Assembly: GCA_002221725.1 (NCBI GenBank)
Contig: NJFT01000150.1
Location: forward strand, 38,066 to 102,065
Length of the DNA stretch: 64,000 bases
Direction of reading: 5' to 3'
Source: Scedosporium boydii
Lineage: Eukaryota; Ascomycota; Sordariomycetes; Microascales; Microascaceae
Shown: one piece after another, positions 10,644 to 21,791 of the stretch
Layout: each line of letters opens with the position of its first letter
Numbering within the stretch: the first letter of the stretch is position 1
Notes under the pieces: generated by a model
What the model was told of the DNA's origin: nothing
Seen by the model: the letters and a program-made list of their open reading frames with translations, nothing else
Databases searched by the model: none
Made by a program: the position numbers and the translations under genes

Positions 10644-12471
10644 ATGTCAACTCTCAACAACCCGCCCAATGTTGACTCTACAAAGACCCTCGATGCTGAG
10701 AAAGATGTAGCGGGCCGTGATGATCTGTCCTGCGGCGCTGTATCTCACGTCGACACTCTCGAATTTGGCAACGTGACTGACCCAGTGCTTGCCGCCAAGA
10801 TCCATCTTGTAAACGAGGTATGGGCTGACACCAAACGAAGCCAACTTCACCTAACACTCCTCATAAGGCTATAAATGAGATCGGCTGGACGAGTTTCCAC
10901 TTAAAGCTGTCATGCTTGACAGGCTTCGGCTTCGCCGCCGACTCCATGGTAGCCTTTCTCCAAAGCGTCGCCGCCTCCCAGGCCTACCTCGAGATTGGCA
11001 ACGGCGGATATCCCACCGGCGCCACGATGGCTCTCTACGCCGGTCTTCAGATGGGTGCGATTTTCTGGGGCTTCAGTGCCGATATCATCGGCCGCCGGAT
11101 CGCCTTCAACACAACGCTCTTCATGGCCTCCATTGCCACTATCGTTGCAGGTGCTGGACCAAATTGGATCGTCTTTTGCGTCTTTGTCTCTCTCCTCGGC
11201 TTCGGGGCAGGCGGTAACCTCGTTCTTGACCCCACTGTCATGCTTGAGTTCGTTCCTGCTAAACAGCAATGGGTTACCACGGCCATAGCGGGGTGGTGGG
11301 GTGTTGGCCAGGCCGCTGCCGGCTTTATTGCGTGGGGTTACTACTGTAAGTCTTTGAAGGGTCTTTCAATCGTCACCTTGTACTGATAGCTGACACCTCC
11401 AAAACTTGAGCAGCCCGGAACAACTGGACTTGCGACTCGACCGAGGCCTGCACCTGGCAGAACAATAAATCCTGGAGGCTCATCATGTTCACCGGCGGCT
11501 CACTCATGTTCGTCATGTCCATTTTGCGCGTTCTAGTCATTCGTTTACCTGAAACACCCAAGTTCTTGGTCACTTCGGGTCGTGAGGACGAGCTTGTGTC
11601 GATGCTTCAGAATCTCGCAAGCTCGCATCGCCGGCCTTGTTCCTTGACAGTTGCACAGCTCCGTGCTTGTGGTTCTATCAGTGGCTCGGAAGAATCCGTC
11701 GCACGTCAGTCGATGGGTCGTCGTATTGGGAAAAGCCTCCTCAGTCATTTGAAGGGGCTCTTTTCCACTCGGAAATTAGCCCTTTCGACTTGTATGGCCT
11801 GGCTCTCTTGGACCATGATCGGTCTGGGATATCCTCTATTCTTCCTCTATCTCCCGTGGGTACCCCCCGAAGTAGAGCCTATACGGTGGAACTAGCTAAC
11901 AAACATGCCACCGATCTAGGGCTCTTCTCAGCAGTCGGGTTCCGGGGTATCAACCTTCCTTTACGGAGACTTGGCGTGACTACACTATCACCAATGTCTG
12001 CTCAATTTTCGGACCGCTCATTGCCGCAGGCCTTGCTGAAGTTAGAGTCCTTGGTCGTCGATATACTATGGCAATCGGCGCCGTGATTACCTCGGTATTC
12101 TTCTTTGGATATACTGTCATTGAGACCCCAGCACAAAACCTAGCGCTGAGTTGCTCCATTTGTAGGTTCAGATCCCGTCCTGTCATTTCCTTTTTAGCTT
12201 GTATTAATTATCCTTAGCGGTTTGTATCAACATCTACTACGGGACTTTGTACGCCTATACGGCTGAAGTATTTCCTTCCGCCCACCGTACAACGGGTAAT
12301 GGTATTGGCGTTTCTCTAAATCGAATGATGGGCTTAATCTCTGCCGTCATCGCGGTGACTGCCGACACTGCAACGGTAACACCATTGTACATCTCGGCTG
12401 CTTTGTTTCTTGCCTTGGCGATTGTGTCGGTTATCCTCCCGTTCGAGCCATACGGCCGAAGTGCATCCTAA
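10644..12471 (+). CDS. MFS transporter, SVOP/SV2-like (529 aa)
   Basis: Five exons: 10644-10817, 10868-11345, 11414-11855, 11920-12161 and 12218-12471. All four introns have GT..AG borders and join in frame. Family signatures are the first cytoplasmic loop WGFSADIIGRRIAF (motif A-like), GFGAGGNLVLDPTVMLEF in the fourth helix, the half-way ETPKFLV segment after RVLVIRLPE, and the C-terminal TAEVFPSAHRTTGNGI followed by FEPYGR. The lumenal loop with paired cysteines (WTCDSTEACTW) is typical of this fungal group. It imports or exports a small organic solute across the plasma membrane. It sits between the Rieske oxygenase and the regulator, which suggests uptake of the cluster's substrate; that is an inference. 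Confidence 0.85.
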
Positions 12472-12967
12472 GAATATTGAGTTCGAGGTTGATGGCCCAG
12501 CAATAATCCGGACTTTCGGGTCACTTGGAGGTATCAATTGATATATAGCTGCTATATATTACTGGGGGTAGTCTAGTTAGCGGAAAAAAGCTTATATAGC
12601 TAATCGAGAGCTGATGGTCACGATGGTACCAAAGTTTGGTTTCCTGAAGTTCTTCTAGCAATCAGATGCTAGCAATCAGATCTCACGGACCAAGGACATA
12701 TCTTGCCTCATCCTCTACGTTTGGTAACCTCATTTTCTCTCCTTAGCCAGCCTCACATGCGTGCACCTAACTAGGTGTGAATTCTCACGTCCGACACTTG
12801 TAGGGCACTTTTACTAAGCCCGCAGCAAGTGATTCTAATCCTTAAGGCATGGTGACCTCCATTAATTCTCACCATTCGCAGTATGGGTTCGATTCCATAC
12901 AAGAATCATCTCCTTTTTTTTTTTTACTTATATCATCTTCGTAATATCGATAACTCCGTCTCAGAGC
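12472..12967. other. Convergent intergenic region
   Basis: 3' flanks of the transporter and the Zn2Cys6 gene. It contains a tRNA-like sequence (separate entry) and a TCAGAT-type short direct duplication near 12658-12680. Confidence 0.4.
12830..12908 (+). ncRNA. tRNA-like sequence, probably a decayed tRNA
   Basis: A seven-base acceptor-like pairing (TGATTCT at 12830-12836 with AGAATCA at 12902-12908) encloses a perfect B-box (GGTTCGATTCC) in a T-arm-like hairpin. A GGTGA/TCACC stem sits where an anticodon stem would be, and an oligo-T run follows at about 12912, as for a Pol III terminator. The anticodon loop is too long (13 nt), the T loop has an extra base and the D arm is incomplete, so this is not a normal functional tRNA. 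It may be a pseudogene, and no amino acid is assigned. Confidence 0.3.
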
Positions 12968-15362
12968 TCAAAAGTCGTTCAGGTCCCACCAATTAAGGTC
13001 CATAATGGAATTCTCTCCGACGGGCATCAAGCGCTCCCAAGGCCCCCATGCTAAATCGCCTGCGACCTCACTGTGGCTCATAACCACTTGATGAACTGAA
13101 TTCTCTGTCTCCTCTTGCTGCGTGCTTGGGTTTTCTGGAGAACCTGCACGCGCTGTTCTCGATACCACCCAACCTGGAGGTGAAGCATAATGCGCAGTAG
13201 ACTCGCGCATATCCATCGGGGGCGTGTGCATTGATGAGCGCGGCGGTATAGTATCCTCCACGTTGCCATCCCCATTAGTCCATGCGTCTCTGCTGTGGAT
13301 GCTATCGCCAGGATAGCTCGGGAATTGGGGGGCAGCTATATCCAAGAGGATCCATATAAGAGATGTTTTGGCTCTCATTGGAATGGATTTAGGGTCGTTT
13401 TGATGGGCTGATGAATCGGCTAGATGCACGAACTGGTCTACAGCCTGCTCCTGTGATCCGCAATGTCAGCAATTTATGGCACCAGTGCTGGCCTTGGTAA
13501 AGAAGAACCAACAATTATCCTACAAACCGGCCAATGGTTGGCCATTTCTGCGATGAGCATTCTGCAAATGTCTAGGTTTTCCAGAGACGACACCTGTAAT
13601 TGGGTGCCGCTGCTGCGTGTCCAGTAAAGGTGTAGTGTACTAGCAATGGCTGCCGCCTGAGCAAAGAAGGGATCAGCCAGCTGAAGCCCCTTCTCGCCCG
13701 CCATCCTGATCAGCCTCGAGATCCACGTACAGTGTCTGAGAGCCTTTTCGTAAGATGCTCTCCAGAACGTGCTCGCCCCTAGTGTTTGCCTCGGTGCCTC
13801 TGCCATATCCAAGTAGAGGAATGGGTGGTTGAGCACACAATGAATGGCATGGTAGGTTACTTGCACCCTAAGCCATGGCAACCAATCTAACAGGTTATCC
13901 TGGGCTTCTTGAGAAGAGAGACTCGAAAAATTGACAGAGTTGTAACTTAAAGAGGTTGGATACATGATCTCGACCTCCAGAAGACGTGAACATAGTACAG
14001 TATAATCTGAGTCAGGTTGCCATGGATATTTTGCTAAGGCTTCGATGCACCTCGATACATATACCCGGATATCTTCCCATAGGCTGCATACTCTTAGAGA
14101 GTGCGACCAGATGTCAGGAAGAGTTTCTCGTTCAGCGATGCGAGAGTCTCGAGGGAGTGGTGGACAGGCCGTGAAAGAATGTCGTGCTTCCATGATTGAA
14201 TAATGAGGAGCGCTGATCTCCTCTGCTATGGAAGGGACTAGGGTGGGGGTTCCGCAAGTTACATTTAGGAAATGGATACTCCAGAAAAGCCTTGATTGCT
14301 CTTGCGATGTCGCCGAGCTATTCGGTACTTGGTGGTGGAGAGCCGAGTACTGCGTAACGTTCTTGGCAAGTGCTGTGTTAAAGCCAGCTAGAGCTAAATC
14401 ACCGGCTATTTGGATGTTAGCAGCTATATGAATGATGATGTTTAGTCGAATTATAAGACTTGCATATGAGATTGAAGAAGGCCAAAAGGCATAGGGCTTG
14501 GGTGCTCTCAAGGCTCATGCGTCCGTCGGCGATTTTAAGCATGACAAGCCTTCGGGCGGTCTTGCTGTAAAAGTCAGGACTCCTTAAGTTGGCATCGGTA
14601 AAATCCGCGGCGTTGTAGCTGAGGCTCAAGGCCAAAATGACACAGATCAGCTCCTCGCAAGTGTCTGGAGCTGGCAGAGAATCTTTCTCAAATAACCACA
14701 ACGGCTGACGATGAATGTGCCGGAAGTAAACCTCGAATGCTCTAGCGATGGTGTCTGCTGGCAGCGGTGTTCTGTTTAAATGTCAGTCCTGTTGGAGCCT
14801 TCACAGCAAGGTAACCCACGAGGACAGAGGTGAGAGATGAGTGACTGCCGGCGAGTCAAACAGCATGCCAAGCGTCCCACCAGAAGCTGAAGATGGCGTA
14901 GCTTCTCGTATCGATTGGGGTCTGCGGAGAGTCAAATCAGTCAGTCGCGAGCGTGCTCGAGAGACACGTAGCTGGCAACAGGTTTCGAGGTTATTCAACG
15001 TACGCTAACCCGTTGATGATGCGGTCCAGCTTATCTTCAAGCCGCACAAGACGATCGGCCTATCACAGTTAGTTATGACATTGACGGGATTCACAGAAGA
15101 GGACCTTACCATACGGCTCTCAATCCCACTTGCAGTCTGCTCGTTGACGTCATCGTTATCGGCAAAAGAGCATTGTTGGCGGAGGCGCGAGCAAGCTGAA
15201 CATGTCGGCCTTTCACCCGGGCACCGTATCTTCTTGCGCCTGTAGTCAATCGCTATTGGTGAGCTTGGTGGGCATAGAAATAGCCTGAGAGGGACGCCTA
15301 TACCGGCAGTTTTCGCATGCCTGTGCTACACGTCGGTATTGTCTGGGTCTTCGCGTGTTCAT
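12968..15362 (-). CDS. Zn2Cys6 transcription factor with fungal-specific middle homology region (671 aa)
   Basis: Seven exons: 15362-15304, 15239-15110, 15059-15004, 14921-14820, 14771-14464, 14405-13528 and 13450-12968. The zinc cluster spans the first intron: CENCR in exon 1, then KKIRCPGERPTCSACSRLRQQC, matching C-x2-C-x6-C-x6-C-x2-C-x6-C. A short coiled-coil segment (ADRLVRLEDKLDRIING) for dimerisation follows. The rest is the helical middle homology region typical of fungal regulators (SPDFYSKTARRLVMLKIADG, then a long helical stretch). Intron 5 appears to use a GC donor (GCAAGT) with a GCTAAC branch site. The gene faces the FAD oxidase at 15969 across a shared promoter and is the likely pathway-specific regulator of the surrounding catabolic genes. 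Confidence 0.8.
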
Positions 15363-15968
15363 GGTGGAGAGGTAGAGTGCTTCAGCGATTTAGGGTCATG
15401 GAGGAGAACGTGAGGAAGAACGTCACGAGAGGGTGTACAGATCGAGAATGTAGGCAGGTGTGAGGGGAAGGCCTGGCTAGGGCTGCCCCACTATCTACTC
15501 TATCTATCAGGATTCGGGACTACCCCAGATTCGGGGAGGATGTCATAGCGTTAACTTAATCTCCTCAATACCAGGCGCCTGGAAGATCGTTCCAACGCCC
15601 TGCATCTGAATAGCCAGCGTGCTCCAGCTGCAGCTCGGTGAGCCTGTCAGGCATGATCCTGGGCAGATTGATTGGCAGATACACTGACAGACCCATCGCA
15701 AATAAAGACTGTGCAGGTCATCATAATCTAGTACTCTTGAGGGTGGCAGAACGGCCCGCGATCTCCGCTGTGGACTTCGTGGAATGGCAATTCCGATCAC
15801 ATGATCGGAAAACCCGTGAAAACTCCGGGACACGTCGCCGATGCAACGATAGTGCAACAGGGGTACGAAATTAGTTAGGCTTTAGATCAAGGGACAGCTA
15901 CTTAATTGGACAGAGCAGAAGCACTGACTTCCTATTGTTACTTGACCGTCGCTCAACAGCCCAGAGCC
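15363..15968. promoter_or_regulatory. Divergent promoter region between Zn2Cys6 regulator and FAD oxidase
   Basis: A 606-bp head-to-head intergenic region with no gene. It holds the CCG-N10-CGG palindrome at about 15789-15808, described separately. Confidence 0.5.
15789..15808. promoter_or_regulatory. CCG-N10-CGG palindrome, candidate zinc-cluster binding site
   Basis: TTCCGATCACATGATCGGAA is a perfect 20-base palindrome. Zn2Cys6 dimers typically bind paired CGG/CCG triplets, and the everted CCG-N10-CGG geometry here fits such a site. It lies about 160 bp upstream of the FAD oxidase start and about 430 bp upstream of the divergent Zn2Cys6 gene. A related CCGAT..ATCGG pair with a longer spacer lies near 20050-20067, upstream of the sarcosine oxidase. 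Regulation is inferred. Confidence 0.45.
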
Positions 15969-17383
15969 ATGGACAAAACAGACAGCATCATCATCGCCGG
16001 GGCCGGCGTCTTCGGACTGTCCACTGCCTACCAATTAGCTTCCGAAGGCTACAAGAACATCACAGTTCTTGATCGACATATGCCGCCAGTATGCAGGTTG
16101 CACATTCAGCTTGACTTCGATATTGACCAACTCATCTCTAGGTTCCAGATGGTTCCAGCGTCGACATCTCCCGGGTGATACGATTTGACTACGGCGATGA
16201 CATATACTTGGGCATGGCCTACGACGCCTACAAGAAGTGGTCCACGTCGCCGAGATATAAGGGCATTTTCTATCCCTCTCCATTTATCCTGAGCTCCAAC
16301 TCCAATCATTCGTTTGGCCATTCCTACATCGAAAAGTGCACTGCTGCCTTGACCGAGAGGGGCCTTCCTTGGAAACAGCTGGAAAATGCTGCCGACGCAA
16401 AACAAATGTACCCAACTCTCAGTGGCGCGCTTGCTAGCCCGGGATTCTTTGGATACACTAATATGCAGGCGGGATGGGCAGATGCGCATAAGGCCGTGAG
16501 ACAGCTTCGTGACGATTGCCTTGACCTGGGTGTTTCGTTTATTTGCGGCAGAGCCGGAACCGTTGTGAGGTTTGAGACACGCTCTGATGGCCAGATCCTA
16601 GCGGTTCGTACTCTTGCAGATACTTCCATCGAAGGAGACTGCTTCATTCTGGCTGCTGGCGCCTGGGCTTCTAGCCTCGCTCCCTTCTATGGCTCCACGC
16701 TATCTACGGCGCAAGTGGTTGGTTACGTGCGATTGACTGAGGAAGAGGTGGAGCGATACGGGGAGTTGCCCATATACATCAACTTCTCCACCGGCTGGTT
16801 CAATTTCCCACCTCATAAAGAGTCGCGGATGCTCAAGATGGCAATCCATGGCTGGGGCTACACTCGTTCGCCCGGACCCGAGGAAAAGGCTGTTCTCAAT
16901 GCAGATGCTTCAAGTCCCCCACTCAGGGCTCCTCGTGAGCGGGCTAATTTTGTTCCTATGGATGGAGAGGAGAGGCTCAAGGAGGGTCTTCGAGAGATAC
17001 TGCCCGAACTCGCTGGCCGGCCATTCGAGAGAGTGGCACTCTGTTGGTACACGGACACGCCGAGCGGCGACTTCATCATGGATTTTCACCCTGATTATAA
17101 GAATCTTTTTGTTGCAGGCGGAGGAAGCGGCCAGTAAGTACAACAAGAAGCTACCATCTTGAGAATCTAGAGGCTGACGGTAGGCAGTGCGTTCAAGTTC
17201 TTACCTGTACTAGGAGAATACGTATCCTGCGGGTTGAAGCGACGGTTGCCTGAACATCTGGCAACAAAGTGGAGGTTTCGGACGGAATACCTGGGTAGTC
17301 TTGGTGTTTTTGAGGGTGATGGAAGTCGAGGGGGACCAGAGCGACGGGAATTACGCCCTGATCAGATCAAGGCTAGGATTTGA
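15969..17383 (+). CDS. FAD-dependent amine oxidase, sarcosine/pipecolate oxidase-like (435 aa)
   Basis: Exons 15969-16088, 16142-17133 and 17188-17383; both introns join in frame (GTATGC..TAG and GTAAGT..CAG). An N-terminal dinucleotide-binding loop is clear in IIIAGAGVFGLSTAYQLA. The sequence CWYTDTPSGDFIMDF contains the cysteine that covalently holds FAD in the monomeric sarcosine oxidase/amadoriase/pipecolate oxidase family. The conserved C-terminal FAD-binding block is AGGGSGHAFKFLPVLGEYV, completed only after splicing. The enzyme oxidises an N-substituted amino acid to imine and H2O2, and is probably peroxisomal by family habit; no clear C-terminal SKL-type signal is present (ends KARI). 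The substrate may be an N-methyl or cyclic amino acid produced by the Rieske oxygenase. Confidence 0.85.
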
Positions 17384-18104
17384 TAGAGTACAGCTTCTAG
17401 AATCTTTGAAGCCGTAAATAGAACAGAACTAGAATCGTAAAACACATTTGTCCGACATTGTGAAGTTGAAATAGTCGGCCTAGCAGTGAAGAGAGGATTA
17501 TGATCCCGAGGTCACTGCCAACTTACACTATGTGACGACACTTTTTTCATTCATCAGATTGATCACTTGCTACCCGTCATTAATGAATGGACTTGTTCAG
17601 GTCCAATTATTCAGCGGGCTCCAAGTCGAGCATATCTAACCATCTGGTATCCAACCCTTCTACCGAAATAGAGTCGACGTCCAATCCGTTTCCCAACCCT
17701 CCAGTATTCTTCTGAAGGTACTTGTTATCTTTGGCAAGGCTATTAAGCCAAGAACTGTCACAGTTTCCTGTAGTCCGTTCCATCTTCTGTCTTGCACGGC
17801 AGCAAGACTCCCTCTCAGCGGCGAGAATGATCGACTAGCTAGTGAAAGTTAAGCTCTACTCTACTTTCAGTAAACATACTAGGGCATTATCGAAGATAGA
17901 TTAGGATACTTGTGACGTTCATCATCAAACAACCCGGTCTCTTCGCCAGTCAGCGAGGCTTGGATGTCGCGTCTGCACCGCTGTGTTCCAGCATAGGCGC
18001 TTGCCGAAACGCGACTGTCGAGGGCTGGCTATGTTCTGGAAGCCGGCCACATCGTGGAGATCGAAATCTAGAGGGACTATTATCATATCTTCAGAACAGG
18101 TGCG
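17384..18104. other. Intergenic, nothing certain
   Basis: 3' flank of the FAD oxidase and the region in front of the HET relic. Frames near 17910-18100 may be the decayed N-terminal end of that relic but do not align to anything clearly. Confidence 0.4.
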
Positions 18105-19950
18105 GTACGAGCCAAGATACGGGAGTATGGATTTGAAACGGTTGAACTGGACCCGTCTAGTATCGCGACGCGCCATTGGACTACTTCTACAGGATCACAT
18201 GAGAGTCTTGAGCTTGCTGTCCAGTGGTTTCGAGAGTGCATTGCAAGTCATGAGGCCTGGAAAAGAGCCTCCGTGTCGTTCAATCCCACTCGTCTGCTAC
18301 GATTGGCTTCTGATGGCGAGAGGGTATGCTGAGGCTCTACTGTGTCGAGGAAAATAAGCATTCCCTTCCCTACGTGACACTCAGTCATAGACGGCTAGGA
18401 GGTGCTACTCCTCAATGTCTTCTGGGTACGAATATTGTAGTCCTCGAAAAATACATACCAATACTTAAACTTTCCAATTTATAGAGGCCACCCTGATTAC
18501 TCGGAAAACGGACTAGAATATCTCTGGATCGACTCGTTATGCATTATTCAGGACTCAAAAGACGACTGGGAGAGGGAAGCGGCACGCATGGCCGACATGT
18601 ACAAGAATTCTATGTGCAATATTGCTGCGACAGATCCCGAGTTAGACGATGGAGATTACGGCTGCTTTTTTGCGCGGAACCCCCGGTCATTCCAGCCCGA
18701 ACCCATCAACGGAAAGGGTCGATTCAATCACAAGGTGCGATATCTAGTCAATAAAACCGACATATTTTCTCACGATCTTTACTCGCGCGCATGGGTATTC
18801 CAAGAAGTCGCCACGCTGCAGTCGTAGTCAGCTCTTCTAGCACTGCAACGAGCTGCATGCCTCCGAAAGCTTTCCTCGAGGAGTGCCCGAGGACGTCCTT
18901 CAACTGGATGGCCACCCTGCCGCCCATCTCCGGGCGGTGAATACTCACGGGCAACCGTGCATCTTCACTGCACGCTTACTCGAGGGACAGATGGCCAGCA
19001 TAGCGTCATGCATGCTGTATCCCGGAGCCATCGACCGGAAATAATTCCCGAGCATAATTTCTTACTACTTCATTCGAGAAAATGATCTATTTGATAACAT
19101 CTCTCGCGTCATGCCGCCTTCCCTTCTCCCCTTTAGATACTCCCCTCATCGCATGCCAGCCGGTGTTCGGCATCCATTTGTGTACTGGGCAATACTTGTT
19201 CAGCCCTACGGCGCTCTCAATCTCACAGTCACAAATGACAGGCCCTTTGTCTTTGCGGGAATCCTTTCGACGTTGAAATGAAACCCCATCTAGGCGAGTA
19301 TCTTGCCGGCCTGTGGAACATATTCTTGCCTGTTGAGCTACTGTGGACAGCGGAGAAGCTGGGATGGCCGCCTCCTTACGAGCACCTAGTTGGTCGCTGG
19401 TCCTGGATGTCTATTGAAGGGCCTATTGACGATAAAATTGGCGCGTTTGACTACACTCGCCACGAATTTCTCGCCGGGTTGTTGATGCTGCCGTTACCTT
19501 CGATGACCCGAGTGCTGTCTCCCGAGTATCGAGGGGATACATAAAGATAACGGGTAAGGTCGCCATTGGCAAGTACGGGGGTAGCGGCCACGGCAAGATG
19601 AAAGATGTTCACCTCAAACCCCTCGCGAATACAACTGGAACCATTCTTCTCAACGGTATGATGGACCCGTATCCCATCGCGACATTCAGCACATTTGACA
19701 GCCAGTGTCGTCCGCCAGTTGCGTATCTAGACGAGCCACAACCTGAATCACTTGACAGGCAGTTCATTTTCTGCTTACCCATACTTAAGGGAGCCATGGA
19801 CGATCTCTTCGGCTGTGAGTCCTAAGTGGGTTTGGTGCTTCGGCGGCCAGGCGATTCTACATTTAAATGTATTGGATGGTTCCGATGTTTGGATTCAAAG
19901 AGTCCAACAATATTCCAAAAAAATAGCAGAGAGCACAGTAACAATAAGGT
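18105..19950 (+). pseudogene. HET-domain (heterokaryon incompatibility) gene relic
   Basis: Fragments in different frames line up in the order of a HET-domain protein: FETVELDPSS and ECIASHEAWKRA (18105-18332), then in another frame LPYVTLSHR with TPQCLL, then the diagnostic core LEYLWIDSLCIIQDSKDDW with AARMADMYKNSMCNIAATD and RAWVFQE (about 18510-18810). The C-terminal half follows: LAGLWNIFLPVELLWTAEK, WSWMSIEGPI (19278-19544), then ATFSTFDS and LVLRRPGDSTF (19550-19950). At least three frame changes and several stops separate the pieces, more than plausible introns explain. HET proteins trigger cell death after non-self fusion. This copy looks dead and sits inside the catabolic cluster, so it may mark an insertion or rearrangement. 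Confidence 0.75.
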
Positions 19951-20600
19951 AAGTGTAAATGGTTCGTCTTATAGGTGTTGGTGCAATCTAGAAGTTGAAT
20001 TGCATATATAAAAGTGTCGGAAAATGGCGCCTTATTACACTCCACATGACCGATGCGCTCCTGATCGGGAGGTTCTAAAAGGGCGCTACGGTTGGCGTTA
20101 GAATGAAGCATTCTAGCCGTGACCGAAACCGTGGACGAGACTCAACAGACGCGTTGAGCATTAACGCACTGGTTGATCTCTCTCGTGGGAGGGTCCGCAG
20201 TACCCAAAGAGCACACCAATCTTTACAATCAGGGCATTTTAGAAAGTCGCACGTCTCGAGTATTACTGGTAACAAGTACCGTCGGAGAATCCGAACTCTA
20301 TCCGCTTACATCTGCTTGTGGGGACGAGCTGTACCGGGATGGGACGGATTTCCCGTAGGCGTGCAAGGTCGAGGACGGGAGCGATCCGTTTTTAGCCTCA
20401 AGCCAGCTTAGCTCGCTCTCCCCACACAAGACCCGGCCATCTGCGGATTTCCTGTACTGTTGCTGGACTCGTTCCACTGGTATGAGCAAACAGCTCTAAG
20501 TATCATGGAGTATATATAGTGGTGTGTCTCTGTGTTAAAGAGCCGGTCACTAGGCGTTCTTTACCTCATCTCGTCGCCGACTTTCCAAACTTAGAATACA
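19951..20600. promoter_or_regulatory. Upstream region of the sarcosine oxidase
   Basis: No gene recognised. A CCGAT-N9-ATCGG pair at 20050-20068 resembles the palindrome upstream of the first FAD oxidase. Confidence 0.3.
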
Positions 20601-21791
20601 ATGTCAACGAACCATTTCGATATTGCCATTGTCGGCCTTGGCGCTCTTGGCAGCGCTGCGGCCTATCACGCAGCCATAAAAGGAGCCAACGTCATTGGCT
20701 TCGAACAATTCGACTTTGGCAACGTCCACGGCTCCTCACATGATACTTCACGCATCGTCAGGACTTCATACGGCTCGCCCGAGTATGTGGCACTCGCGCG
20801 AGCTGCCTACGAGGATTGGGCCGAGCTGGAACGAAGAAGCGGCCTCCAGATGCTGACCATCACTGGCGGCGTTGTTTTCTTTCCCAAACCAGATAAATCC
20901 GCCAACAACGAAAAGGCCGTAGGCGCCAGCGAATTCGAAAAGAGCATGAGTGCTGCCGAATTTGCTAGGAGTCTCGATGCAAATGGCATCCCCTACGAGC
21001 TTCTCGACTCCCAGGAAGTCAATACGCGCTGGCCCCAGTTCAACATCCCCAAAGGTGTCAAGACCATTTACACAGCCGATTCGGGAATTGTCCATGCCTC
21101 CCGGTCGGTCATGGCAATGCAATACCAGGCTCGTGCGCACGGAGCGGTATTGATGGAAAAAACGCGTGTTGACCATGTAATTCCCGACGGCAATGGCGTG
21201 GCAATCGAGACGTCCCATGGTCGGTTCCACGCTGCCAAGGTGGTCCTAGCGGCAGATGCATGGATCAACAAGCTCCTTGCTCCCCTTGGCGCAGAGATCC
21301 CTCTTACTGTCATGCAGGAACAGGTGACCTATTATAAACCAACGGATGTATCCCCCTTTCACGAGACCAAGTTCCCTGTTTGGATCTGGGGTGGTGAGCA
21401 GTATTTCTACGGGTTCCCGAGTTACGGGGAGCCAACCATCAAGGCAGGCCGCGATATGTCCGACAACTTGATGACACCCGAGCAACGTACCTTTGTTCCT
21501 TCTGAGAAGCTATTCAACGAGCTTACCTCCTTCATGGATGGCCTCATACCCGGAAAGGGCCAGCCGCTCCGCACGGTAACTTGCCAATACGCCATCACGC
21601 CGAATCGGCAGTTCATCATTAGCCCATTAAAGAAATACAAAAACATCATTGTCGGCTTGGGTGGAGGGCATGCCTTTAAATTCGCTCCCGCTATTGGTCG
21701 TGTTCTGGCTGAGCTCGCTATCGACGGGACAACGAAAGAGGATATCTCAACGTTTGGTATCCCAAAGAATCGTCTAGATAGCAAACTATAA
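20601..21791 (+). CDS. Monomeric sarcosine oxidase (396 aa)
   Basis: An intronless gene with a complete FAD amine oxidase fold. The dinucleotide-binding loop is IAIVGLGALGSAAAYHAA near the N terminus, followed by the GSSHDTSRIVRTSY segment typical of monomeric sarcosine oxidase, where the basic residues contact the flavin. TVTCQYAITPNRQFII contains the cysteine expected to bind FAD covalently, and GLGGGHAFKFAPAIGRVLAELA is the closing FAD-binding block. The length matches the bacterial and fungal family (about 390 aa). Reaction: sarcosine + O2 + H2O to glycine, formaldehyde and H2O2; other N-methyl amino acids are possible. It is the last gene of the proposed N-methylated-compound pathway. 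The C-terminal SKL would direct it to peroxisomes. Confidence 0.9.
   Translation: MSTNHFDIAIVGLGALGSAAAYHAAIKGANVIGFEQFDFGNVHGSSHDTSRIVRTSYGSPEYVALARAAYEDWAELERRSGLQMLTITGGVVFFPKPDKSANNEKAVGASEFEKSMSAAEFARSLDANGIPYELLDSQEVNTRWPQFNIPKGVKTIYTADSGIVHASRSVMAMQYQARAHGAVLMEKTRVDHVIPDGNGVAIETSHGRFHAAKVVLAADAWINKLLAPLGAEIPLTVMQEQVTYYKPTDVSPFHETKFPVWIWGGEQYFYGFPSYGEPTIKAGRDMSDNLMTPEQRTFVPSEKLFNELTSFMDGLIPGKGQPLRTVTCQYAITPNRQFIISPLKKYKNIIVGLGGGHAFKFAPAIGRVLAELAIDGTTKEDISTFGIPKNRLDSKL

Noticed and set aside
12830..12908. Calling this a functional tRNA
   Set aside because: The anticodon loop is too long, the D arm is incomplete and the T loop has an additional base; kept only as a low-confidence decayed tRNA.
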